A stretch of 6,098 bases of DNA from Firmicutes bacterium UBA6418. Lineage in GTDB: Bacteria > Bacillota > Clostridia > Peptostreptococcales > Anaerovoracaceae. The notes under the pieces were generated by a model. It worked only from the letters and a program-made list of their open reading frames with translations. It made no database searches and was not told where the DNA came from. This document shows positions 1-5,637 of this stretch, piece after piece. Where the stretch lies: contig DJPG01000024.1 in assembly GCA_002439735.1 (NCBI GenBank), positions 1 through 6,098 of the forward strand. The letters run 5' to 3'. The position numbers and the translations under genes were made by a program. Numbering within the stretch: position 1 is the stretch's first letter; every line of letters starts with the position of its first letter.

Positions 1-539
1 TAGCCCTTGGACAGATTTTTGATCAGGCGATCCGCCACATCTTCGATCTGCGTGACCGCCATGGCGGCCGCCAACTGGGTATGCAGGGCGGCTTTTGCCT
101 GTGCATGGTCTGCGCGTGCTGAGCTGCGCGCCGCGTGCTTCTCAGCCGAAGCGAGCTGTGTTGCCGCGTCTGAAGCGACGCCGTCCGCCGCCCCGAAAGA
201 TGCCGCGTCTGTCCGTGACTTGCGTCCAACCCCTTTGGCCTTTGCCACAAAGGTCAGATATTCGCGTACCGTCATATCCGGATACAGCGGCGGAATCTCC
301 GGCAGATAGCCCATGCGGCTTTTGGCCTCCGCCGCATCTTCATAAATGTCGAAACCATCGATGGAAACGGTTCCGGAGCTTGCCGCCAGGCAGCCGGTCA
401 GGATATTCATGGTTGTAGACTTTCCGGCGCCGTTCGGCCCCAGAAATCCGTACACATGTCCGTTCTCGATGGTGAAGGATAAATCGTCTACGGCCACATG
501 TTCGCCGTAGCGTTTGCATAAATGTTTTACCTCGATCAT
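1..539 (-). CDS. ABC transporter ATP-binding protein (GldA/NatA-like), N-terminal part, cut by window edge
   Basis: The reading frame opens at ATG 539-537 (MIEVKHLCKRYGEHVAVDDL) and runs off the left edge after 179 complete residues. It is the nucleotide-binding subunit of an ABC transporter, which hydrolyses ATP at the inner membrane face to power a partner permease. Walker A is GPNGAGKST at residues 34-42. The Q-loop region reads MGYLPEIPPLYPDMT (76-90), the form usual in ABC-2 exporter ATPases. The signature segment LIKNLSKGY begins at 172 and is cut by the edge; Walker B and the H-loop lie outside. The start is supported by AAAGGA at 556-551, 11 nt upstream, and by a good promoter. Odd feature: residues about 104-160 are an Ala/Ser-rich stretch roughly 35-40 residues longer than this region normally is in the family. 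Family homologues are usually followed by ABC-2 membrane subunits, which would lie off the window. The ATPase call is secure; the substrate is unknown. Confidence 0.93.
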   Translation of the reverse strand, partial: MIEVKHLCKRYGEHVAVDDLSFTIENGHVYGFLGPNGAGKSTTMNILTGCLAASSGTVSIDGFDIYEDAAEAKSRMGYLPEIPPLYPDMTVREYLTFVAKAKGVGRKSRTDAASFGAADGVASDAATQLASAEKHAARSSARADHAQAKAALHTQLAAAMAVTQIEDVADRLIKNLSKG

Positions 540-574
540 CTTGCATAAGGTCCTTTCATATAAATTCCGAAGCT

Positions 575-604
575 ATCATAAACCATTGCAATTTCAAAGG
601 TCAA
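575..604 (-). promoter_or_regulatory. Sigma-A-type promoter of the ABC ATPase gene
   Basis: Read on the minus strand, the -35 box is TTGACC (604-599) and the -10 box is TATGAT (580-575), with an 18-bp spacer. Both are close to the housekeeping consensus. Transcription would begin near 568, giving a short leader of about 30 nt before the ATG at 539. It lies downstream of the terminator of the preceding minus-strand gene, so the ABC gene appears to be transcribed independently. Confidence 0.75.
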
Positions 605-743
605 CAGACTTCCCCAAAACCCCGCCCAAAGTTCAGCCACCCAACACCTGTGTGAAAAATTTTCCTCGAAACTTTCAGAATGCTCACCGAACGCACACTT
701 TGTTCCGGTTCGCTGCTGCATGCTTCCGGGTCTGCTTCCATAC

Positions 744-789
744 AAAAAGACTTCTCCCGCCCAACTGCCCGCTGAGCAAAAGAAGTCTT
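744..789 (-). terminator. Intrinsic terminator downstream of the Rpn-family gene
   Basis: AAGACTTCT (747-755) and AGAAGTCTT (781-789) are perfect 9-bp complementary arms around a 25-nt loop. On the minus strand the right arm runs into a five-T tract (748-744), as in a rho-independent terminator. It lies about 30 nt past the stop codon of the 819-1853 gene and before the promoter of the ABC gene. The plus-strand side also ends in a T-rich stretch (797-803), but no plus-strand gene precedes it. The remaining sequence of the 540-818 gap holds only the ABC promoter and leader; I see no gene in it. Confidence 0.7.
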
Positions 790-818
790 GATTCTTGTTT
801 TTTATGGACGGATTCTGT

Positions 819-1853
819 CTACAGCGCGGTGATCTCCTCCGGTGATAATCCGGTAATCTCAGAAATCACGGCCGGATCCAAGCCCTTATCCTTCATATCT
901 TTTGCGATTTTGCGCTTCTCTTGTGCCGCTCCGTGTGCAAGTCCGACTTTTTCGCCTTCTTCGCGGCCAATCGTGAGACCTTCTTCGCGGCCAATCGTGA
1001 GACCTTCTTCGCGGCCAATCGTGATGCCTTCTTCACGTCCGACTTTTTCGCCGTCCGCATAGGCCTCGCGCGCCCGGATCTCCGCAAATTCTTCTACCGT
1101 GATCTCTTGAAACAGCATACCTGTGACCTCCCGACTGTGTTTTTGCAGGAAGTCTGTGATCAGGCCCTCGGACATGCAGGTTTGCACCGCCTCGTCGATG
1201 GCTTGTTTCAGATCGCCGCCGTTCGCTTTCAGCTCCTCCCGGATATGATACAGAAGCTTACTGTAGCCGAGCAACGACGGACTTCTCTGCAAGATTTCGC
1301 TGTCTTTATTATAGTTTAAGTTGATCAGATTGACAACCAGCTCCAGCGAATTTTCTTTCGGCTCGGCTAGAAAACTTTCCGACAAGCAGAGCGTCCTGCG
1401 TCCCCATTGCTCTTTTCCGACACAAAAGAGATAAAATTCGGGAGCCGGAAACTTGACCAGGTTCTTGCCGTAAAGCCCCTCTTTGCCCGCCAGATTTTCC
1501 AAGGTACGGCTGACATAACCCAAACAGCGCATGGGAATATTCCAATTGACGGTGCTCTGGCATTCGGATAGTACCAGATGGCGGCCATGGATCACAAAGC
1601 CAAGATCATTGCTGCGATCGACATAAATCGCGTTTTCGAGTGTGGTGTAGGTCAGTTCTGTATCCGGCGGCAGATTTTCTCCGCTGACTGCGTTATAAAG
1701 CTCCACAGCTCGCTGCGGCTCAGAGAAAAGCAGGCAAAAGGTCGAATCCTTGTGATTGCGCTGCGGTTTTTCGCCCATGCGGCGGCGCGACGGCGCAAGA
1801 TTTGTCTCGGAACGCAATCTTGCATTCTTCGGTTTTGTTTCTTTTTGATTCAT
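819..1853 (-). CDS. Rpn-family / PD-(D/E)XK nuclease family protein (putative transposase-like), 344 aa
   Basis: This belongs to the Rpn (recombination-promoting nuclease, transposase_31-like) group of PD-(D/E)XK proteins widespread in Clostridia; members characterised in E. coli are DNA endonucleases. Visible core: D36 in KDSTFCLLF, D83 in SNDLGFVIHG, then E97-C-Q99 in LVLSECQST, the E-x-Q variant of the nuclease motif usual for this group, followed by the conserved NIPMRCLGYVSRTL (105-118). After the core comes a helical middle region, then five 8-residue repeats of the form xxxGREEG (about 269-308), and a C-terminal segment KIAKDMKDKGLD...SEITGLSPEEI (315-342) typical of the family. The first 30 residues are basic and precede the domain; M26 is a possible alternative start, but GGGAGA (1867-1862), 8-9 nt before M1, favours the longer form. 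Homologues are often multicopy in a genome. Function in this organism is unproven; the family call is firm. Confidence 0.88.
   Translation of the reverse strand: MNQKETKPKNARLRSETNLAPSRRRMGEKPQRNHKDSTFCLLFSEPQRAVELYNAVSGENLPPDTELTYTTLENAIYVDRSNDLGFVIHGRHLVLSECQSTVNWNIPMRCLGYVSRTLENLAGKEGLYGKNLVKFPAPEFYLFCVGKEQWGRRTLCLSESFLAEPKENSLELVVNLINLNYNKDSEILQRSPSLLGYSKLLYHIREELKANGGDLKQAIDEAVQTCMSEGLITDFLQKHSREVTGMLFQEITVEEFAEIRAREAYADGEKVGREEGITIGREEGLTIGREEGLTIGREEGEKVGLAHGAAQEKRKIAKDMKDKGLDPAVISEITGLSPEEITAL
941..1052 (-). repeat. Tandem 24-bp coding repeats inside the Rpn-family gene
   Basis: Two identical 24-bp units (957-980 and 981-1004) are followed by a third with two base differences (1005-1028) and a diverged one (1029-1052). 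A 16-bp stretch (GTCCGACTTTTTCGCC) occurs exactly at 941-956 and again at 1037-1052, so both ends of the array carry the same sequence. In protein the array reads as EKVGREEG, ITIGREEG, LTIGREEG, LTIGREEG and EKVGLAHG. The unit length is a multiple of three, so gain or loss of units keeps the frame, as expected for slippage or recombination between copies. Confidence 0.92.
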
Positions 1854-1977
1854 TTTATTTTTCTCCCATTTTTTCCTTATATTTGCAAATAACGTTTCTT
1901 TTATGGTACTATAATTTTCCTTTTACTTCAAGTATTTGTTTCTATATTTTTACATTTATAATTTTATAAAAAACTAC

Positions 1978-2008
1978 TTGACTATACAGTAACCATATAC
2001 TTTATGAT
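1978..2008 (+). promoter_or_regulatory. MerR-type promoter/operator of the MATE gene
   Basis: The -35 box TTGACT (1978-1983) and -10 box TATGAT (2003-2008) are separated by 19 bp, longer than the optimal 17. An imperfect dyad, ACTATACAG/GTAACCATATACT (1981-2001), fills the spacer; 14 of the 20 off-centre positions agree with the reverse complement. A 19-bp spacer holding a dyad is the hallmark of promoters remodelled by MerR-family activators (BmrR, TipA, SoxR type), which commonly control drug exporters. This is inference from geometry: no MerR gene is visible nearby. An alternative -10, TTTATG (2001-2006), would give a 17-bp spacer. The 1854-1977 stretch to the left is strongly AT-rich and must contain the divergent promoter of the Rpn-family gene; no confident -35/-10 pair could be assigned there. 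Confidence 0.55.
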
Positions 2009-2021
2009 ACAAGCAAGACTT

Positions 2022-2079
2022 GGTTGCGTACTGAAGATCACCGCCGCCCACAGGATGCGGCTGCGGCGGTACGCAAACC
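2022..2079 (+). promoter_or_regulatory. GC-rich leader hairpin in the MATE 5' UTR
   Basis: The outer stem pairs GGTTGCGTAC (2022-2031) with GTACGCAAACC (2069-2079), ten base pairs with one bulged A. An inner stem pairs the CGCCGC of 2042-2047 with GCGGCG (2063-2068); on the left side the unpaired stretch 2032-2041 forms an internal bulge. The hairpin ends only 3 nt before the AAGGAG ribosome binding site (2083-2088). It has no T-tract, so it is not a plain terminator. It could influence translation or mRNA stability, or form part of an RNA switch; the sequence alone does not say which. Confidence 0.5.
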
Positions 2080-2096
2080 TGCAAGGAGTGAATTTT

Positions 2097-3494
2097 ATGA
2101 CATTACAAGCAAAACAAAGTATCAAAAGTAAATTTATCCAATACGTCCTGCCGTCCGTTGCGGCAATGTGGGTCTACACCATTTACACGATGGCGGATGG
2201 TATCTTCGTCGCCAAGGGCGTCGGTGAACAGGCACTCGCGGCTGTCAATCTCTGCATGCCGATGATCAACGGCGCTTTCGCCATGGGCATCCTCTTTGCC
2301 GTCGGTGCAAGCACCAGAGCCTCGATCTGCAAGGGTAGCGGCGATAGGCAGGAATCAAATCGCGTATTTACGATCGGTGCTGTGACCGTCGCCGCCATCG
2401 GTCTTCTGACTGCCCTGACCGCAACGCTGTTTCTTCCGCAGATAGCCTGCCTTTTGGGTGCCGATGCCGAAACACTGCCATATGTCAAAGACTACCTGCG
2501 CATCATTGTGCTCTTTCTGCCTTTTTATATGACATCCTATTATCTGGAAGTACTTGTAAAAGCAGATAGCTTCCCGAAGCTTGCCATCAAGACCAGTCTT
2601 GCAGGCGCGCTGACCAATATTATGCTCGATGCGATTTTTGTGCTTGGCTTGCATTGGGGTATCAAGGGCGCAGCAATCGCGACAGGACTTTCGCAGGCTA
2701 TGACCTTCTACATCTACCTGCATCACTTTATCCGCTGCAAGCCGCAGCACAGAACCGCAGCCTGCTCTTCCAAAAGCGCAGTCGTATCCGAAACGTCTGC
2801 GACCCCTTCGCGGCGCACCGCCGGCTTTGCCTTTGTACGTGTCCGCTGGCAGCTGCAGGCTGTGCTCCGCTTCGCGAAGCTGGGGCTTGCAGACTGTGTA
2901 ACAGAGCTTTCCATCGGACTTTGCATCTTCGTCTTCAACCGCACGCTTCTTGCAGTTTCCGGTAATGAAGGCGTGGTGATCTACACCGTGATCTCCTATT
3001 TCGCGCAGCTGGTGCTGATGACGATGATGGGTATCAATCAAGGCTCTCAGCCACTGATTAGTTATTATCATGGTCGCGGCAGCTCTGACGTTTGCAGCTT
3101 CGTTTTTCGCATGGCGCTATACGGTTCCGGCATTTGTGCGCTTCTTGCGTTTGCCATCGGGCTTCTGTGCCCTTCTCCGATCGTCCATATCTACATTGAT
3201 CGCGAAACCAGTCCGGATCTGTTTGCGCGCGCTATTCTGGCTTTTCGTCTTTATGCGCCCGCTTTTCTGCCGCTTGGCGTTGTCATCCCGGTAATGGGCT
3301 ATTTCACTGCCCTGGAACTGCCGAAGCAGGCCATGGGCATTTCTCTGGGACGCGGTATGCTGTTTGCGATCTGCGCCCTGTTGCTTTTGGCATTCCTGCT
3401 TGGAGAAACCGGCGTCTGGATCTCGACAGTCATCTCCGAAACCTGTGCGCTGATGCTGGCGCTGTGGCTCTTCCGCCGCTGTCGCTTTTCGTAA
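2097..3494 (+). CDS. MATE-family multidrug efflux transporter, 465 aa
   Basis: This is a multi-pass membrane protein of the MATE (MepA/NorM-like) family, which expels cationic drugs or metabolites using a Na+ or H+ gradient. The usual two-lobe build of about 12 hydrophobic segments is visible. Family motifs include TMADGIFVAKGVGEQALAAV (31-50) in the N-lobe and MGINQGSQPLISYYHGRG (311-328) in the C-lobe. The chosen start is ATG 2097, with AAGGAG 8 nt upstream; an in-frame ATG at 2004 would overlap the promoter -10 box and add 31 residues of basic, non-homologous sequence, so it is rejected. Odd feature: the cytoplasmic link between the lobes (about 213-252) is long and rich in Ser, Ala, Thr and Arg. 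The gene stands alone, divergent from the Rpn-family gene. No convincing terminator follows it: AAAAACCGGTTTTT at 3552-3565 is palindromic, but its stem is A-T only. Substrate unknown. Confidence 0.92.
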   Translation: MTLQAKQSIKSKFIQYVLPSVAAMWVYTIYTMADGIFVAKGVGEQALAAVNLCMPMINGAFAMGILFAVGASTRASICKGSGDRQESNRVFTIGAVTVAAIGLLTALTATLFLPQIACLLGADAETLPYVKDYLRIIVLFLPFYMTSYYLEVLVKADSFPKLAIKTSLAGALTNIMLDAIFVLGLHWGIKGAAIATGLSQAMTFYIYLHHFIRCKPQHRTAACSSKSAVVSETSATPSRRTAGFAFVRVRWQLQAVLRFAKLGLADCVTELSIGLCIFVFNRTLLAVSGNEGVVIYTVISYFAQLVLMTMMGINQGSQPLISYYHGRGSSDVCSFVFRMALYGSGICALLAFAIGLLCPSPIVHIYIDRETSPDLFARAILAFRLYAPAFLPLGVVIPVMGYFTALELPKQAMGISLGRGMLFAICALLLLAFLLGETGVWISTVISETCALMLALWLFRRCRFS

Positions 3495-3580
3495 AAGCCG
3501 TCGTTCGGAATTGTTCATTGCGCATATAAAAATTTGTGTGGTGAAAACAAGAAAAACCGGTTTTTTGGACAAAAAATCAC

Positions 3581-3609
3581 TTGCATTCTGTCGCTCAACC
3601 GTTTACAAT
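3581..3609 (+). promoter_or_regulatory. Sigma-A-type promoter of the riboswitch-symporter unit
   Basis: TTGCAT (3581-3586) and TACAAT (3604-3609) are separated by exactly 17 bp. Transcription would begin near 3616, some 20 nt before the first aptamer, producing a leader of roughly 430 nt ahead of the symporter start codon. The 3495-3580 stretch between the MATE stop and this promoter contains no gene I can see. Confidence 0.72.
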
Positions 3610-3637
3610 GAAAGAGAAATTATATCTGCTAGATGAA

Positions 3638-3839
3638 CTTTGCAGGAAAATGAGCACAAAGGTCTCGGCTTTGTATCAGGCTCTACCGAAGGAGTAAAAC
3701 TCTCAGGTTCCGCATAAATATCGGCAATCTGCTGTTATGCGGTGAGGACTGTAAAGGGATAGCGTTCTGGAGACGCCCATTGAATTGGGGGCCGAAGGTG
3801 CAAGGCAAAAGCCAATCTCTCAGGCAAAAGGACAGAAAC
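3638..3839 (+). promoter_or_regulatory. Tandem glycine riboswitch (two aptamers)
   Basis: Two glycine aptamers lie in series. Aptamer I: P1 pairs CTTTGCAG (3638-3645) with CTGTAAAG (3749-3756, one G-U pair); P3 is GAGC/GCTC (3652-3655/3680-3683) topped by ACAAAG/CTTTGT (3656-3661/3669-3674); the conserved core is ACCGAAGGAG (3685-3694) plus CTCTCAGGT (3700-3708). An extra 8-bp hairpin, CCGCATAA/TTATGCGG (3710-3717/3735-3742), sits just before the closing strand. Aptamer II: P1 pairs GTTCTG (3764-3769) with CAGAAAC (3833-3839); the core is GCCGAAGGTGCAAG (3791-3804) and AATCTCTCAGGC (3814-3825) followed by AAAAGGACAG. The short linker (3757-3763) is typical of tandem glycine switches. Known family members sense glycine cooperatively or as one unit and control glycine cleavage or glycine/alanine transport genes, matching the symporter downstream. 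For transporters an OFF response to glycine has been reported, but the direction here is not decided by the sequence. Confidence 0.93.
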
Positions 3840-3845
3840 TGATCG

Positions 3846-3874
3846 CATCTCTCTTAAAGAGGATGTTCCTTTTT
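3846..3874 (+). terminator. Terminator-like hairpin 1 in the symporter leader (candidate expression platform)
   Basis: CATC-t-CTCT (3846-3854) pairs with AGAGGATG (3858-3865), eight base pairs with one bulged T and a TAA loop, followed by TTCCTTTTT (3866-3874). It begins 6 nt after the closing strand of aptamer II, the usual place for a riboswitch-controlled terminator. I could not identify a clear competing antiterminator that shares bases with P1 of aptamer II. Confidence 0.62.
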
Positions 3875-3909
3875 GGTTGCTTTTGATTGACATATTGCAT
3901 TGTTTTCTC

Positions 3910-3942
3910 GAGGCGGTTCTGCAGAAGGCTTGCCTCTTTTTT
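3910..3942 (+). terminator. Terminator-like hairpin 2 in the symporter leader
   Basis: GAGGC (3910-3914) pairs with GCCTC (3932-3936), extendable by two G-U pairs, and encloses the small palindrome TTCTGCAGAA (3917-3926). Six T residues follow directly (3937-3942). This has the form of an intrinsic terminator, about 100 nt before the symporter start codon, so it must be bypassed or regulated for the gene to be expressed. It may be the true switch element or a second checkpoint after hairpin 1. A perfect 12-bp palindrome, GTATGTACATAC (3943-3954), follows it. The rest of the leader to 4024 shows nothing further. Confidence 0.58.
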
Positions 3943-4043
3943 GTATGTACATACCGCAGTCCCCGGCTCAGGTTCGGCTTTCGTAATTTTCTAAAAAGTT
4001 CCATTCATACAACAGATTCAAAAAAGGAAAGGAAACTATCACA

Positions 4044-5462
4044 ATGCAATCTTTGTACAATTTTATTGCAGGCACCCTCAATACCGTGGCATGGATCTAC
4101 ATCCTGCTTCCTTGTGTCTTTGTCGGCGGTCTGTACTACACCATCGGTACCGGTGGCGTTCAATTCCGACGTTTCGGTTATGCCATGAAGAATACCTTCG
4201 GTAAGATTTTTAAGAAAACAAACGCCGGCGCCGGCGAAGTCACACCGCTGCAGGCCGTCTGCACCGCACTGGCCGGCACCGTCGGCACCGGCAACATCGT
4301 CGGTACCTCACAAGCGATCGCGCTTGGCGGCTATGGCGCAATTTTCTGGCTCTGGCTGGCAGCGCTGCTCGGCATGGTCATCAAATATGCCGAAGTCACG
4401 CTTTCCATCCGCTACCGTGAAAAAGACTCAAAAGGTGACTGGGTCGGCGGCCCGATGTACTACATCAAGAACGGTCTCGGCAAAAAATGGTCCTGGCTGG
4501 CGATCCTGTTCTGCTGTTTCGCGATTCTCGCTTCGTTCGGTATCGGCAACATGTCGCAGGCAAATTCCATCAACGGTTCCATCAAGGGCGCGGTCGCGGC
4601 GTTCGCACCGGATTTTGCCAACCTGGTTGCAGTGGACTGGGTGATCGGCATCGCACTGGCTGTTCTGACGGCCGGCGTCCTGTTCGGCGGTATCAAGCGG
4701 ATCGGTTCCGTAACGGAAAGACTGATCCCGTTCATGAGTATTCTTTACATTATATTTACCTTAGTCGTTATCTTCGGCAACCTCGGCATGGTCGGTGAAT
4801 GCTTCCGTAAGATTTTCGTGGCAGCCTTCGATCCTCAGGCAATCGTCGGAGCAGGCAGCGGCATCCTGCTCAAAAACGCGATCGTATGGGGTCTGAGAAG
4901 ATCCGCCTTCTCCAACGAAGCCGGTCTGGGCTCCGCTCCGATCGCGCACGCGGCGGCAAACTGCGAAGGACCGGTACAGCAGGGGATCTTTGGTATCTTT
5001 GAGGTATTCGTCGATACCATCCTGATCTGCTCCCTGACCGCGCTGTCCATCATCATCAGCGGTGTAGACATCACCTTCGGCGAGAAGCCGGGCAGTGAAC
5101 TGATCACTTCCGCATTCAGTACCATCTTCGGCGTGAAGATCTCCTCCCTCTTTGTCGCAATCGCACTGATGATGTTCGCATACTCCACGATCCTCGGCTG
5201 GTCGCTGTACGGCACACGCTGCATCCAGTACCTCTTCGGTATGAAAGCAGTACGTCCGTATCAGATCTTCTTCTGCATCATCATCGTTGTCGGCTGCGTC
5301 AGCCCGATCGATGCGGTGTGGGATATCGCGGACACCTTCAACGGTCTGATGGCAATCCCGAACTTCATCGCGCTGTTTGCGCTTTCTCCGGTCGTCTTCA
5401 AACTGACCAAGGATCACTTTGCGGAAGTTGACAGACTCAAGGCGCGCGATCACGCGGCATGA
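4044..5462 (+). CDS. Sodium:alanine/glycine symporter, AGCS family, 472 aa
   Basis: This is an integral membrane amino-acid carrier that takes up alanine or glycine with Na+. Length and motifs match the AGCS (alanine or glycine:cation symporter) family. Near the N-terminus, after a hydrophobic segment (about 15-35), is ALAGTVGTGNIVGTSQAI (75-92); then GGPMYYIKNGLG (135-146), FGIGNMSQANS (165-175), and the family signature FSNEAGLGSAPIAHAAA (289-305). Further hydrophobic segments follow, and the tail after about 452 is short and charged. The start at 4044 has AGGAAAGGA (4025-4033) 10 nt upstream. Codons favour ATC, CTG, GGC and TCC more strongly than in the neighbouring Rpn-family gene, suggesting high expression. 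Control is through the glycine riboswitch leader, which argues that glycine is a physiological substrate. The gene appears to be monocistronic, ending at a strong terminator. Family call firm; the preference between glycine and alanine is inferred. Confidence 0.95.
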   Translation: MQSLYNFIAGTLNTVAWIYILLPCVFVGGLYYTIGTGGVQFRRFGYAMKNTFGKIFKKTNAGAGEVTPLQAVCTALAGTVGTGNIVGTSQAIALGGYGAIFWLWLAALLGMVIKYAEVTLSIRYREKDSKGDWVGGPMYYIKNGLGKKWSWLAILFCCFAILASFGIGNMSQANSINGSIKGAVAAFAPDFANLVAVDWVIGIALAVLTAGVLFGGIKRIGSVTERLIPFMSILYIIFTLVVIFGNLGMVGECFRKIFVAAFDPQAIVGAGSGILLKNAIVWGLRRSAFSNEAGLGSAPIAHAAANCEGPVQQGIFGIFEVFVDTILICSLTALSIIISGVDITFGEKPGSELITSAFSTIFGVKISSLFVAIALMMFAYSTILGWSLYGTRCIQYLFGMKAVRPYQIFFCIIIVVGCVSPIDAVWDIADTFNGLMAIPNFIALFALSPVVFKLTKDHFAEVDRLKARDHAA

Positions 5463-5480
5463 GTGTGTCCGCTGCGTGAT
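5449..5480 (+). other. Hairpin spanning the symporter stop codon
   Basis: ATCACGCGGC (5449-5458) and GCTGCGTGAT (5471-5480) can form a 10-bp stem with one G-U pair and a 12-nt loop that contains the TGA stop (5460-5462). No T-tract follows, so it is unlikely to terminate transcription by itself. It may be incidental or help stabilise the message end. Confidence 0.35.
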
Positions 5481-5562
5481 GAAGCTGTATAATGAAACCG
5501 TATCCAGCGCCGCAGCGGCAGTCTCCGATGTGTCGAGATATTTCCGGCATCCATAGATCATG

Positions 5563-5616
5563 CAAAACGCCCGCGCGTTCTGACCATTCCAGGCGGTCAG
5601 ACGCGCGGGCGTTTTG
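5563..5616. terminator. Long bidirectional intrinsic terminator between convergent genes
   Basis: CAAAACGCCCGCGCGT (5563-5578) pairs perfectly with ACGCGCGGGCGTTTTG (5601-5616). A single bulged T (5579) separates this from CTGACC/GGTCAG (5580-5585/5595-5600), and the loop is 9 nt. The stem totals 22 bp and is GC-rich in the centre with AAAA/TTTT ends, so it can end transcription of the symporter on the plus strand and of the small gene (5676-6059) on the minus strand. The 5481-5562 sequence before it shows no gene. Confidence 0.85.
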
Positions 5617-5637
5617 AGATTGGTAACTTCTGTTGTC

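Noticed and set aside
514..1062. Plus-strand open frame with SSRPIVRP repeats
   Set aside because: It is the antisense shadow of the repeat array in the Rpn-family gene and crosses a terminator and promoter; there is no supporting ribosome binding site.
1908..1931. TATAGT/TTGAAG on the minus strand as the Rpn-family gene promoter
   Set aside because: The spacer would be only 12 bp, too short for sigma-A, and no better -35 box was found.
2004..2096. Longer in-frame start for the MATE protein at ATG 2004
   Set aside because: This ATG overlaps the promoter -10 box and lacks a ribosome binding site. The added residues are basic and unlike MATE N-termini, whereas ATG 2097 has AAGGAG 8 nt upstream.
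2355..3071. Minus-strand open frame opposite the MATE gene
   Set aside because: It has no recognisable domain or ribosome binding site and lies wholly opposite a clear MATE gene.
3552..3565. Palindrome AAAAACCGGTTTTT after the MATE gene as a terminator
   Set aside because: The stem would be five A-T pairs with a CCGG loop, too weak for a convincing terminator.
3887..3892. TTGACA as a second promoter -35 box for the symporter
   Set aside because: At 17 bp downstream the sequence is GAGGCG, with no acceptable -10 box within the usual spacing.
3943..3954. Perfect 12-bp palindrome GTATGTACATAC as an operator
   Set aside because: A palindrome of this length is expected about once or twice by chance in a window this size, and no promoter overlaps it.
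3877..4188. Plus-strand open frame in the symporter leader
   Set aside because: It uses a non-ATG start without a ribosome binding site, runs through terminator hairpin 2 and overlaps the symporter in another frame.
4761..5561. Long minus-strand open frame opposite the symporter
   Set aside because: Its translation is rich in Asp, Arg and His with no domain, as expected from the antisense of a codon-biased GC-rich membrane protein gene.
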